Below are positions 49,426-59,352 of a DNA stretch of 64,000 bases, piece by piece (position 1 is the first letter of the stretch; every line of letters begins with the position of its first letter). This DNA is from Kiloniellaceae bacterium. Lineage in GTDB: Bacteria > Pseudomonadota > Alphaproteobacteria > Kiloniellales > J153. Both the position numbers and the translations under genes were made by a program. The stretch lies in NCBI GenBank assembly GCA_021776115.1, contig JAJFGN010000004.1, positions 62,001-126,000 on the forward strand, given 5' to 3'. The notes under the pieces were generated by a model. The model searched no databases. It worked only from the letters and a program-made list of their open reading frames with translations, and had not been told where the DNA came from.

Positions 49426-50301
49426 TTAGTCGAGCGGCTTGCCCAGCCGGCCCGCCAGATCCTGGATATACTGCCAGGCGACCCGGCCGGAGCGGCCGCC
49501 GCGCGTGATCGACCATTCATTCGCCTCGGCGCGCAGTTGCGTCGCGGGGAGATCGAGATCGTAGTGACCGGCATATCCCTCGATCATGGCGAAGTAGGTG
49601 TCCTGATCGCAGTTGTGGAAACCCAGCCATAGGCCGAAGCGATCGGACAGGCTTACCTTTTCCTCTACCGCCTCCGAAGCATGGATCGCCGTCGAGCGCT
49701 CGTTCTCGATCATATCGCGGGGCATGAGGTGGCGGCGGTTCGAGGTCGCGTAGAAAATCACATTCGGCGGCCGGCCCTCGATCCCGCCCTCCAGAACCGC
49801 TTTGAGCGACTTGTAGCTAGTGTCCGCATCGTCGAAGCTGAGATCGTCGCAGAACAAGACGCAGTTTCGTGTGGCGCCGCGCAGGATGTTGAGCAGATGG
49901 GGCAGGGAGGGGATGTCCTCCCGGTGTATTTCAACCAGCGCCAGCGGATCGTGGCCATTGTCCGGCGCTTGTTCGTTGACCCGGGCATGTACCGCCTTAA
50001 TCAGAGAACTCTTACCCATGCCCCGGGCACCCCAAAGCAGGGCGTTGTTGGCCGGCAGGCTCTTGGCGAAGCGCCGGGTGTTTTCCAGCAGGATATCGCT
50101 CTGCCGGGAAATCCCTTGAAGCAAGCCGAAATCGACCCGGCTGACCTTGGGCACCGCGGATAGGATGCCCGTCTCCGCGTGCCAGGCGAAGGCCTCGGCG
50201 CTTTCGACCGGGTCCGAGGCCGGGGATGCCGGGGCTAGGCGCTCCAACGCTTCCGCGATGCGCATCAGGACGGGCTCGAGGTCCCGCAGATCCTTGGCCA
50301 T
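49426..50301 (-). CDS. DUF815 family ATP-binding protein (AAA)
   Basis: LLWGARGMGKSSLIKAVH Walker A; LFCDDLSFDDADTSYKSLKAVLEGG; NVIFYATSNRRHLMPRDMIEN. Confidence 0.93.
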   Translation of the reverse strand: MAKDLRDLEPVLMRIAEALERLAPASPASDPVESAEAFAWHAETGILSAVPKVSRVDFGLLQGISRQSDILLENTRRFAKSLPANNALLWGARGMGKSSLIKAVHARVNEQAPDNGHDPLALVEIHREDIPSLPHLLNILRGATRNCVLFCDDLSFDDADTSYKSLKAVLEGGIEGRPPNVIFYATSNRRHLMPRDMIENERSTAIHASEAVEEKVSLSDRFGLWLGFHNCDQDTYFAMIEGYAGHYDLDLPATQLRAEANEWSITRGGRSGRVAWQYIQDLAGRLGKPLD

Positions 50302-50346
50302 GGGTTCATCCGGTTGTGAATAAGGTCCTCTCAGGGCGGCAGAGCT

Positions 50347-50611
50347 TAGAGCATAGTCCGTTCATATTGAACCATTTGATGGCGCCAAATCAGTCCATTC
50401 GGCTAGACGCGGAACGCGGCGCGATGTGGGACATCGGGCAAGTTCCGCAACGACGCCGATGGGCTGATTTGGCCCACCGAAGGCCGGTTTTTCGCGCCCT
50501 CTGGACATCGTTGCGGCTCCCTTGCGGTCGTCGGACCGCAGCGGGGGTCTCGCCTAGCCAGCAGACGCGAAAAACCGGTCAAATGGTTCAATATGAACGG
50601 ACTATGCTCTA
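50347..50611. mobile_element. MITE-like element with perfect 33-bp terminal inverted repeats and internal hairpins
   Basis: TAGAGCATAGTCCGTTCATATTGAACCATTTGA (50347-50379) and its exact reverse complement (50579-50611); TA at both ends; internal stems 50385-50403/50455-50472 and 50484-50496/50566-50578. Confidence 0.85.
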
Positions 50612-50739
50612 GCCGCCGGGCCGCGACGGTGTCAATCGTTGGCCGGGCCAAATACTAGGGGCGCGGCGTTGCATTTCCTTGGCGGGTCAGTATAGTCCGC
50701 GCGGCGCTCAGCGCCGCCAATTGGCAAGGGAAACAACCT

Positions 50740-51183
50740 ATGTGGATTTCGCCGGCTTACGCCCAGGCCGCCGCGGGCGGCGACGGGGGAGGGCTCGTGT
50801 CGCTGCTGCCGCTAGTCCTCATTTTCGTGGTCTTTTACTTTCTGCTGATTCGGCCCCAGCAAAAGAAAATGAAGGCTCACAAGGCCTTGATCGGAGCCGT
50901 GCGGCGCGGCGATCGCGTGGTGACCGGCGGCGGCCTATTGGGTCACGTCACCAAGGTCGTCAGCGACAACGAAGTTCAGGTGGAAATCGCCGACGGCGTG
51001 CGGGTTCGTGTCGTGCGCTCGACCCTTCAGGATGTCGTGGCCAAGCCGGAACCCGCCGATAAATCGAAAGGTGGCGAAAGCACGGCTGCGCCAGCCAACG
51101 ACGATGCCGCGGAGAAACCGAAAGGGCCGCTTGGTGGCTTGGCTTCCCTGCTTGGCGGCGGACCGAAATCCAAGAAGTCTTAG
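50740..51183 (+). CDS. yajC: Preprotein translocase subunit YajC
   Basis: LVLIFVVFYFLLIRPQQKKMKAHKALIGAVRRGDRVVTGGGLLGHV. Confidence 0.95.
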   Translation: MWISPAYAQAAAGGDGGGLVSLLPLVLIFVVFYFLLIRPQQKKMKAHKALIGAVRRGDRVVTGGGLLGHVTKVVSDNEVQVEIADGVRVRVVRSTLQDVVAKPEPADKSKGGESTAAPANDDAAEKPKGPLGGLASLLGGGPKSKKS

Positions 51184-51257
51184 CGTCGGCGGCCTCATCC
51201 CGGTCTGCGGACGCACTCGTAACTAACTGAACGAATTATCGGATCGAACGGCGGACC

Positions 51258-52823
51258 ATGGTCCAATTTCCCAGGTGGCAGCAACTTCTGGTCCTCGCCG
51301 TAGTCGTACTCGGCCTGGTCTTTGTCTCACCCAATTTTCTGGCGCGGGAAACGGCCGAAGGCTTGCCGGGATGGGTTCCCTCGCAGCAGATCAACCTGGG
51401 CCTTGACTTGCAGGGCGGGTCATACCTGCTCCTGGAGATCGACCTGGACGAAGTTGCGCGAGAGCAACTCGACAATTTGATCGAGAGCCTGCGCATCGAT
51501 CTTCGGCGTGCTAAGATCGGGTATACGAATTTGGGCGTCGACGGCCAAGCGGTCGCGTTCCAGGTGCGCGATCAAGCGAACCTGCAGCAAGCGCGCGATA
51601 TCCTGCGTAACTCGGCCGACCAGCTCTTGATCGAAAGCGCCGAGGGTGGGGTTCTGAAGGCGTCGTTTACCCCTCAGGCGATGCGCGACCGCCAAGCCGG
51701 GATTGTGCAACAGTCGATCGAGATCGTGCGCCGGCGCATCGACGAAACCGGGACCAGAGAACCCAGCATCCAGCAACAGGGCGACCAGCGCATCCTGGTA
51801 CAGCTTCCCGGCGTGCGGGACCCGGAGCGGATCAAATCCTTGTTGGGCAAAACCGCCAAGCTGACTTTCCGCTTTGTCGACGAAACAGCACCGATAGACG
51901 GCTCGCGGGTCCCTGCCGGGTCGGAACTGCTGTCCTCCGACGAGTTGGATCCCCTTGGCAATCCCCGCCGCTACGTGATCAAGAAACGGATCATGGTTGG
52001 CGGCGACTCCCTGACCGACGCGGCGGCCACGTTCCAGGATGGCCAGCCGGTCGTCAGCTTTACCTTCGACGGCGTCGGCGCGAAGCGCTTTGCCGACGCG
52101 ACAAGACAAAACGTTGGACGGGCCTTTGCCATCGTCCTGGACGACACGGTTATCAGCGCCCCGGTGATCCGCGAACCCATCCTCGGTGGCCGCGGCATCA
52201 TCAGCGGCAGCTTCACATCGCAAGAGGTGCAGGATCTCGCCCTCCTGCTCCGCGCGGGCGCCTTACCGGCGCCCTTGACGATCCTTGAGGAACGCACGGT
52301 CGGCCCGGGCTTGGGTGCGGATTCCATCGCGGCCGGCAAGATCGCCAGCATCCTGGGCATGATCTTCGTTGTCGTGTTCATGGGCACCATATACGGCCTG
52401 TTCGGCTTGATGGCCAATGTGGCCCTGATTCTGAACCTCGTTCTTATCATGGCCGCGCTTTCCGGTTTGCAGGCGACCCTGACCTTGCCCGGTATCGCCG
52501 GCATTGTCCTGACCATCGGCATGGCGGTCGATGCCAACGTGCTGATCTTCGAACGCATCCGGGAGGAAATCCGCGAGGGCCGGGGACCGGTCACCGCGAT
52601 CGACGCCGGCTATCGCCGCGCCATGACCACCATCATCGATTCGAATTTGACGACCTTGATCGCGGCCCTGTTGCTGTTTCAATTCGGCACCGGACCGGTC
52701 AAGGGTTTCGCCGTGACTCTGGCGATCGGGCTGATCACCTCGATGTTCACCGCGATCATGCTGACCCGGCTTCTGGTCGTAACCTGGTTGCGCCGCCGCA
52801 AGCCCCAGGCCCTGGCCATTTAA
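51258..52823 (+). CDS. secD: Protein translocase subunit SecD
   Basis: LGLDLQGGSYLLLEID; GMAVDANVLIFERIREE. Confidence 0.97.
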   Translation: MVQFPRWQQLLVLAVVVLGLVFVSPNFLARETAEGLPGWVPSQQINLGLDLQGGSYLLLEIDLDEVAREQLDNLIESLRIDLRRAKIGYTNLGVDGQAVAFQVRDQANLQQARDILRNSADQLLIESAEGGVLKASFTPQAMRDRQAGIVQQSIEIVRRRIDETGTREPSIQQQGDQRILVQLPGVRDPERIKSLLGKTAKLTFRFVDETAPIDGSRVPAGSELLSSDELDPLGNPRRYVIKKRIMVGGDSLTDAAATFQDGQPVVSFTFDGVGAKRFADATRQNVGRAFAIVLDDTVISAPVIREPILGGRGIISGSFTSQEVQDLALLLRAGALPAPLTILEERTVGPGLGADSIAAGKIASILGMIFVVVFMGTIYGLFGLMANVALILNLVLIMAALSGLQATLTLPGIAGIVLTIGMAVDANVLIFERIREEIREGRGPVTAIDAGYRRAMTTIIDSNLTTLIAALLLFQFGTGPVKGFAVTLAIGLITSMFTAIMLTRLLVVTWLRRRKPQALAI

Positions 52824-52839
52824 TCCCAAGGACACTGCG

Positions 52840-53790
52840 ATGGCGCTGATTCGACATGTCCCGGTTGCCCCGAACTTCAAGTTCATGCGGCGGCGCAATC
52901 TGTTCATCGCGATTTCGGCCGCGCTCGTCCTCGCGTCGGTGGCCCTGTTCGCGGTGCGCGGCCTGAACCTCGGTGTCGATTTCCGGGGCGGGATCATGAT
53001 CGAGATCGAAACCAGGGACGCCGCAAATCTTGGCGACCTGCGGGCCCGTCTGGGCAGCTTGGGCCTGGGCGAAGTGACGCTTCAGGAGTTTGGCAATCCA
53101 ACCGACGTTCTGATCAACGTGCAACGCCAGGACGGCGCCGAAAAGGAGCAGATCGCGGCAATCGACCGGATCAAGGCGGAACTTGGCGATCAAGTCGCGG
53201 AGTACCGCCGGACCGAGTTCGTGGGCCCCAAGGTCGGGGATGAGCTGAAGCAGGCCGGCTTTCTGGCGACGATCTTCGCAATGCTGGGCATCACCGTCTA
53301 CATCTGGTTCCGGTTCGAGTGGCAGTTCGCCGTCGCGGCCTTGATCGCCCTGTTCCATGACGTCATCACCACGATCGGCCTGATGGCCTTGATTCAGTTG
53401 GAATTCAACCTTTCAACCCTGGCCGCGGTCCTGACGGTCGCTGGTTATTCGATCAACGATACCGTGGTCATTTTCGACCGCGTGCGCGAGACCTTGCGCA
53501 AATATAAGAAGATGCCCTTGCTCGATCTGCTGAGTCTCTCGATCAACGGCACGCTGGTGCGTACCACACTGACCAGTTTGACGACCCTGATGGCGCTGCT
53601 GGCCTTGGCGGTCTTCGGCGGCGAGGTTATTCGAGGGTTCTCAATCGCCTTGATCTGGGGTGTGTTAATCGGAACCTTTTCGTCGTGGGGCTTGGCCGTT
53701 CCCATCCTTAGCTACATGAACCTGCGGGCCGGTTTGGTTGGCGGCACCGACGACGAAGGCGAGAAGACCAAGGCCGTGGAGAAAGCTTAG
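52840..53790 (+). CDS. secF: Protein translocase subunit SecF
   Basis: LGVDFRGGIMIEI; GYSINDTVVIFDRVRE. Confidence 0.97.
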   Translation: MALIRHVPVAPNFKFMRRRNLFIAISAALVLASVALFAVRGLNLGVDFRGGIMIEIETRDAANLGDLRARLGSLGLGEVTLQEFGNPTDVLINVQRQDGAEKEQIAAIDRIKAELGDQVAEYRRTEFVGPKVGDELKQAGFLATIFAMLGITVYIWFRFEWQFAVAALIALFHDVITTIGLMALIQLEFNLSTLAAVLTVAGYSINDTVVIFDRVRETLRKYKKMPLLDLLSLSINGTLVRTTLTSLTTLMALLALAVFGGEVIRGFSIALIWGVLIGTFSSWGLAVPILSYMNLRAGLVGGTDDEGEKTKAVEKA

Positions 53791-53837
53791 CGGACGTCTG
53801 CCGCTTCCTAGAAAATCGCCGCTGTACCTAAACGCAA

Positions 53838-53861
53838 AACGGGGCCCCAAAGGGCCCCGTT
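53838..53861. terminator. Bidirectional hairpin between convergent secF and PuuD-like genes
   Basis: AACGGGGCCC-CAAA-GGGCCCCGTT, perfect 10-bp stem. Confidence 0.75.
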
Positions 53862-53887
53862 CGCATTTGGTGAGTTGCCTCTCGCCG

Positions 53888-54484
53888 TCAGTAAAGATTC
53901 TGCGCCGATACCATCGCGAACAGCATGGGGAACGACAGCAGTGTATTGGTCCTGGAGAAGAGCATGGCCGTGCGGGCCGACTTTGCTTTTTCTTCCGGAG
54001 TGGCATCCACCATTCCCAGAGCCCGCTTCTGGTTCGGCCAGATCACGAACCAGACGTTGAACCACATGATGATGCCCAGCCACATGCCAATGCCGATCGC
54101 GGTGTTCTTGGCCACGCCGTTCCCGGCGCTCAGCGTCAAGGCATCGACAAGATAGCCGTTCAACATGCCCAGAATCAGGCCGGTCACGATGGTCGCCATG
54201 GCGCCCCAACGGAACCACCACAACGCCGCCGGCGCGATAACCTTGCCGATGGCAGGCTTTTGATCGTCCGGGATCTTCGGCATGTTCGGAATTTGGACGA
54301 AGTTGAAGTACCACAACAGGCCGACCCACATCACACCGCTGAGGACATGCAGCCAACGGAAAAAGAAACGGCCGAACTCACTGCCGCTATAGCCTTGCGT
54401 CATGTAGTAGATGACAAACATGACCGCCGCGAGGATGAACCCCGCGATAACGGTCTTCTTAAGATCAGTCAGAATAGCAGCCAT
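53888..54484 (-). CDS. Urate hydroxylase PuuD-like membrane protein
   Basis: RFFFRWLHVLSGVMWVGLLWYFNFVQIPNMP...multi-TM, W/H-rich motif typical of the family. Confidence 0.75.
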   Translation of the reverse strand: MAAILTDLKKTVIAGFILAAVMFVIYYMTQGYSGSEFGRFFFRWLHVLSGVMWVGLLWYFNFVQIPNMPKIPDDQKPAIGKVIAPAALWWFRWGAMATIVTGLILGMLNGYLVDALTLSAGNGVAKNTAIGIGMWLGIIMWFNVWFVIWPNQKRALGMVDATPEEKAKSARTAMLFSRTNTLLSFPMLFAMVSAQNLY

Positions 54485-54678
54485 TATTTGATCCTTCCCC
54501 CGGATGCGTCGCTACGCCACATTAACACGAACCTTCGTGGAAATGCGGCCATTAAGCCCATGATTTTTCTAAGGACTCTTTACGCGGCGGCCACTCGCTC
54601 CGTGGCGTGCCCGCGCCGATTCCCTAAGTCGAAATCTAGGGCTTGGCCAGCGCTTTGCCAAGCCACCGGCGTGGATCC

Positions 54679-55536
54679 GTGACGGCGGATACCATCGCCG
54701 ACGCCGGACTTTATTGCGCGGGGGAAGTGCGCCGCTTTGATCGCGACCGCTATCTGACCGCCCTTACAGCGCCCCACGCGCGACGCGGCGATCTATTCGC
54801 GCTTTATGCCTTCAACCTGGAAATCGCCAAGACCGCCGAAGTCGTCAGCGAAGCGATGATCGGGCGGATCCGCCTGCAATGGTGGCGCGACGCGATTGGC
54901 GAGGCTTACAGCGGGCGGCCACGGGATCATGCGGTCCTGCGCCCGCTTGCGGCGGCAATCCAAGAGCGGGGATTCACGCAGGCCCACTTTGAGCGCCTGA
55001 TCGATGCGCGGGAGAGAGACCTGGAGGCTTGGCAACCAGCGACCCTGGCGGAGTTGGAGGCTTACGCACGGGAGACCTCGGTCCCGCTCCTGTGGCTGGC
55101 GCTGGAAGCCTTGGACCAGAATACCGAGCCGGCGCGTGCGGTCGCGGAATCGCTTGGCGTTGCCTGGGCTCTGACCGGGCTTCTGCGCGCGGTCCCGTTT
55201 CTGGCCCGCCGGAAAAGACTCATCTTGCCGCGCGAGACGATGGACGCCAGCGGCGCTCAAGCCCGCGATCTGTTGGAGCTGCGCCCCTCGGTTGCGCTCA
55301 ACGGGGTTGTCGAGGCCGTGGCCGCGCGCGCGGCAGAACACTTGGCGGCGGCGCGCCAAGTGCGCCCGAGGCCACCCAAGCCCGCGCATCCCGCCCTGAT
55401 TCTAGCGACTTTGGCGCAAGGGCATTTGGCAAGACTGCGCCGGGCCAGGTACGATCCCTTCGATCCGCGGGTACAGTGGCCGGACCCAGGCGCCGCTTGG
55501 CGCCTGACCTGGGCCCGCCTGCGCGGAAGCTACTAA
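54679..55536 (+). CDS. Squalene/phytoene synthase family protein (NDUFAF6-like)
   Basis: DRDRYLTALTAPHARRGDLFALYAFNLEIAKTAEVVSEAMIGRIRLQWWRDAIGE; GTG start. Confidence 0.85.
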   Translation: MTADTIADAGLYCAGEVRRFDRDRYLTALTAPHARRGDLFALYAFNLEIAKTAEVVSEAMIGRIRLQWWRDAIGEAYSGRPRDHAVLRPLAAAIQERGFTQAHFERLIDARERDLEAWQPATLAELEAYARETSVPLLWLALEALDQNTEPARAVAESLGVAWALTGLLRAVPFLARRKRLILPRETMDASGAQARDLLELRPSVALNGVVEAVAARAAEHLAAARQVRPRPPKPAHPALILATLAQGHLARLRRARYDPFDPRVQWPDPGAAWRLTWARLRGSY

Positions 55537-55545
55537 GGAGCCAAC

Positions 55546-55914
55546 ATGGCCGAGGATAATTTCTTCAGCCTGTCCGATACCGGGCAGGGCATTCCCAGGG
55601 TCTTGACGGACGGCATCACGGCGCGGGTCTTCGCTGGCGACCAGGCCATGCTCTCCGTGGTTACCTTGGCGCCTCATGCCGAAGGCAAGATCCACGATCA
55701 TCCCGAAGAGCAATGGGGCGTGATGCTGGAAGGCGAAGGCGTGCGGATTCAGGATGGCCGCGAAGTGCCGGTCAAGAAAGGCGATTTCTGGCGCACGCCG
55801 GGTGGCGCGCCGCACGGCCTTAGGGCCGGAGCCGAGGGCGCGACCGTGCTCGACATCTTTGCGCCGCCACGCGCCGAATACCGCAAGGCCGGGAGCGGTT
55901 TCGGCCAGGGATAA
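55546..55914 (+). CDS. Cupin-domain protein
   Basis: LAPHAEGKIHDHPEEQWGVMLEGEGVRIQDGREVPVKKGDFWRTPGGAPHGLRAG. Confidence 0.88.
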   Translation: MAEDNFFSLSDTGQGIPRVLTDGITARVFAGDQAMLSVVTLAPHAEGKIHDHPEEQWGVMLEGEGVRIQDGREVPVKKGDFWRTPGGAPHGLRAGAEGATVLDIFAPPRAEYRKAGSGFGQG

Positions 55915-55930
55915 CGGAAGGGGAACGGCC

Positions 55931-56596
55931 ATGGCGATCCAACGCCACGAGATCGACTTCGAGCGGCTGTCGGCGCCTGATCTCGCCGCTTGGCGCGAGA
56001 TCCCGCCGGCCATCGCCAGCGATTGCATGAACCGCAGCCAATTCATGGCAGCCGCCATCAAGCCGCTCGCGGCGGGCACGAGCCTGGCCGGGCAGGCACG
56101 CACCGTCACCTCCATGGTCGGCGACAACGGGGTCAGTCACGTTGCGACCGCGCTGCTCAATCCTGGGGAGGTCTTGGTGATCGACGCCCAGGGCCACGGC
56201 GATATCGCCGTCTGGGGCGGTGTCGCGACCCGCGCCGCCATGGCCAGGAAGGCGGCAGGCGTGGTGATCGACGGCGCCGTCCGGGATGTGGCCGAGATTC
56301 GCGAGCTCGGCTTTGCCTGCTATGCCCGGGCCGTGGTTCCAGCCGGCCCGCACAAGGGGTTCGGTGGGATCATCGATGGGCCGATTGCCTGCGCCGGCTG
56401 CCCGGTCGCGCCCGGCGACATCGTGCTTGGCGACGATGACGGGATCGCGGTTGTGCCGCTGGCGCGCTGGCGCGTGGTCCATGCCGCGTGCCTCGAGAAA
56501 CTGAAGCAAGAACAAGGATGGCTGCGCGAAATTGCCTCCGGCAGGACCATGGCCGAAATCTTAGGGCTGCCGGAGGCCGAGATTATCCGCGACTAA
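55931..56596 (+). CDS. RraA family protein (HMG/CHA aldolase-like)
   Basis: GDNGVSHVATALLNPGEVLVIDAQGHGDIAVWGGVATRAAMARKAAGVVIDGAVRDVAEIRELGF. Confidence 0.9.
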   Translation: MAIQRHEIDFERLSAPDLAAWREIPPAIASDCMNRSQFMAAAIKPLAAGTSLAGQARTVTSMVGDNGVSHVATALLNPGEVLVIDAQGHGDIAVWGGVATRAAMARKAAGVVIDGAVRDVAEIRELGFACYARAVVPAGPHKGFGGIIDGPIACAGCPVAPGDIVLGDDDGIAVVPLARWRVVHAACLEKLKQEQGWLREIASGRTMAEILGLPEAEIIRD

Positions 56597-56599
56597 CAG

Positions 56600-57988
56600 C
56601 TATTCTGCCGCCTGCCGGGCCTGCGAAGCCTGCCAGGTCTCCAGATCGCTGAGTGCTCGGGCACTCATCGCTGCCTTGCGATCGCGACCCTTGATCTTCT
56701 TCTTGCCCGGCGGCGGCTCTATCGGCGGGAAAAGACCGAAGTTGACGTTCATGGGTTGGAAGGTCTTGGCATCCGCGCCCCCGGTAATATGGCCAAGCAG
56801 GGCGCCATGCGCGGTCGTGGCGGGGGGCGCGGGATGGGCATCGCCCAGACGCTCCGCCGCCGCGAAACGGCCCGCGAGCAAGCCGATGGCGGCGGATTCC
56901 ACGTAACCCTCGACGCCCGTGATCTGCCCGGCGAAGCGCAGGCGCGGCATGGCTTTCAAACGTAACGCCCCGTCCAGCAACTCCGGCGCATTCAGGAAGG
57001 TGTTGCGGTGCAATCCGCCGAGGCGGGCGAATTCGGCCTGTTCCAAGCCCGGGATCGTACGGAAAATCCGCACCTGCTCGGCGTACTTCAGCTTGGTTTG
57101 AAACCCGACCAGGTTGTAGAGCGTGCCCAGGGCATTGTCCTGGCGCAGTTGCACCACCGCATAGGGCCGCCGGTCGCTGTGAGGATCGGTCAAGCCGACC
57201 GGCTTCATAGGGCCGAAACGTAAAGTCTCACGTCCGCGTTCGGCCATGACCTCAATCGGCAGGCAACCTTCGAAGTAGGGCGTGCCTTCCCATTCCTTGA
57301 ACTCGGTCTTCTCGCCGGCCAGGAGCGCGTCGATAAAGGCCTCGTATCCCTCCCGGTCGAGCGGGCAGTTGATGTAGTCCGCGCCGTCTCCGCCCGGACC
57401 GGCCTTGTCATAGCGCGATTGGAACCAGGCGGCCTCCAGGTTCACGCTGTCCTTGTGGACGATGGGCGCTATGGCGTCGAAGAAGGCCAGGTCTTCCGAA
57501 CCGGTTAGGCCGCTCACCGCCTCGGCCAGTGCCGGGGAGGTCAGCGGCCCGGTTGCGACGATCGCCGAGTCCCAGTCCTCCGGCGGCAAGCCGTCGACTT
57601 CCTCGCGCCGGATTTCGATGAGGGGTTGGGACGCGAGACGCGCAGTGACCTCACCCGAAAACGCGTCGCGGTCGACCGCGAGCGCACCGCCGGCAGGCAA
57701 CTTGTGGACGTCGGCCGCCGTCATGATGAGCGAGCCGAGCCGGCGCATCTCTTCATGCAGCAACCCGACGGCATTGTATTCGGCGTCGTCGGAACGAAAG
57801 GAATTGGAGCACACCAACTCGGCCAAGCCCTCGCCTTGGTGCGCGTCGGTCCCGCGCACCGGCCGCATTTCGTGCAAGACCGCAGGAACCCCGGCGCGCG
57901 CGAGCTGCCAGGCGGCCTCGCTGCCGGCCAAGCCGCCGCCGATCACGTGAACCGGTTTAAGAGTATGTTTAAGAGTATTATGTGTCAT
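56600..57988 (-). CDS. trmFO: Methylenetetrahydrofolate--tRNA-(uracil-5-)-methyltransferase
   Basis: [56 protein letters not shown]. Confidence 0.96.
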   Translation of the reverse strand: MTHNTLKHTLKPVHVIGGGLAGSEAAWQLARAGVPAVLHEMRPVRGTDAHQGEGLAELVCSNSFRSDDAEYNAVGLLHEEMRRLGSLIMTAADVHKLPAGGALAVDRDAFSGEVTARLASQPLIEIRREEVDGLPPEDWDSAIVATGPLTSPALAEAVSGLTGSEDLAFFDAIAPIVHKDSVNLEAAWFQSRYDKAGPGGDGADYINCPLDREGYEAFIDALLAGEKTEFKEWEGTPYFEGCLPIEVMAERGRETLRFGPMKPVGLTDPHSDRRPYAVVQLRQDNALGTLYNLVGFQTKLKYAEQVRIFRTIPGLEQAEFARLGGLHRNTFLNAPELLDGALRLKAMPRLRFAGQITGVEGYVESAAIGLLAGRFAAAERLGDAHPAPPATTAHGALLGHITGGADAKTFQPMNVNFGLFPPIEPPPGKKKIKGRDRKAAMSARALSDLETWQASQARQAAE

Positions 57989-58238
57989 TGGCGGGGCAGG
58001 GATACTCCCGCGCGGGCGGCCAGGCAAGTGGGCGCGATAACTGACGAAGTTCCGTCGCCTAGCGGGGCCGTTTGAGCGCCGTGGGAACGGTCATGCAATT
58101 GAGCTTCATTATTTGACTCACCTGGGATAATCGCCATGGTTGACACGGTTCATCTACGCGGCGGCCGGTGCCGTTACGTTTAAATGGAGAACGGCCCGAC
58201 TTGGGCCTCCGGGGAAAACAACGGATTAGGAGCAAACT

Positions 58239-58820
58239 ATGAGCAGGCTTTGCAAAACCTTGTACGTCTATGTTCTTGGCATGGCCCTGTCGGCCAGCAT
58301 TCCCCTGGCTCCGGCGTGGAGCGATGCCGGCCATTCCGACGCACCCAAGGATCAGCAGGAAATGCTTCAGCAGATGAAAGAGATGCACGGCGGCCATGCC
58401 CATGGGCATGACTTCCAAGCCATGGAAAAGATGTCCCCCGAGGAAATGGAGCGCGTGATGGCTTTGATGATGGACGTCGGCCTGGCGCTGCCGCCGATGG
58501 ACAGTCATCGCGGACGCCAAACCTTCCTGAACAAGGGCTGCGTCGTCTGCCACTCGGTGAACGGGGTCGGGGGAGCGGTGGGACCGTCGCTTAACGCGGC
58601 CGACATGCCCCAGCCCATGAGCGCCTTCGACTTCACCGCTAGAATGTGGCGCGGTGCCCCGGCCATGGCCCAGATGCAAGAGGATCTCTTGGGCGAGGTC
58701 ATCGACCTCAGCGGACAGGATCTAGCCGACCTCGTCGCCTTCGCCCACGACCGGACTGAACAAAGCGAGCTGAAAAGCAAGGACATTCCGGCGCAGTTCC
58801 GCAGCCTCATAACGGAATAG
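58239..58820 (+). CDS. c-type cytochrome with His/Met-rich N-terminal region
   Basis: Signal peptide; KGCVVCHSVNG heme motif; MKEMHGGHAHGHDFQAMEKM. Confidence 0.83.
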   Translation: MSRLCKTLYVYVLGMALSASIPLAPAWSDAGHSDAPKDQQEMLQQMKEMHGGHAHGHDFQAMEKMSPEEMERVMALMMDVGLALPPMDSHRGRQTFLNKGCVVCHSVNGVGGAVGPSLNAADMPQPMSAFDFTARMWRGAPAMAQMQEDLLGEVIDLSGQDLADLVAFAHDRTEQSELKSKDIPAQFRSLITE

Positions 58821-58858
58821 CCAAACGCCGGAATCCTGCGCATCTATATGGGTAGTTC

Positions 58859-59236
58859 ATGACGCGGCGTCTTTTGAGCATCGTCGGTATTGCGGCCACA
58901 TTGATTCTCGCGACGGGCCTAGCCCGATCCCAGGACGTCGCCTTACCGGAGTTTTCGCCGGCCGCGCGCAAGGGCGGCGTGCTCTTCATGAGCAAGTGCG
59001 CCAAGTGTCACGGCTTTTACGGTCAGGGGACGAAAAAAGGACCGCCTTTCCTGCACCCCTACTATCGCCCGAATCACCATCCGGACCAGGCTTTCAGGGC
59101 CGCGATACGCAACGGCACGCAGCAGCACCATTGGTCCTTCGGCAACATGAAGCCCGTCGAAGGGGTCGCCGACGACCAAATCCCCCTGCTCATCCGCTAT
59201 GTGCGCGAACTTCAGAAGGCCAACGGCATCTTTTGA
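58859..59236 (+). CDS. c-type cytochrome
   Basis: Signal peptide; SKCAKCHGFYGQGTKKGPPF heme motif. Confidence 0.87.
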   Translation: MTRRLLSIVGIAATLILATGLARSQDVALPEFSPAARKGGVLFMSKCAKCHGFYGQGTKKGPPFLHPYYRPNHHPDQAFRAAIRNGTQQHHWSFGNMKPVEGVADDQIPLLIRYVRELQKANGIF

Positions 59237-59352
59237 GTCCGGCGAGGTTTGCGGCGCGGACGCATCTCCCGCGGGACCGTCGGCGCCCGAACAAGGGGGA
59301 TGGATTTAGGCTAAGCTTGGGCGAACCTCAACCAATGCCGTAGGAGCGCCGC

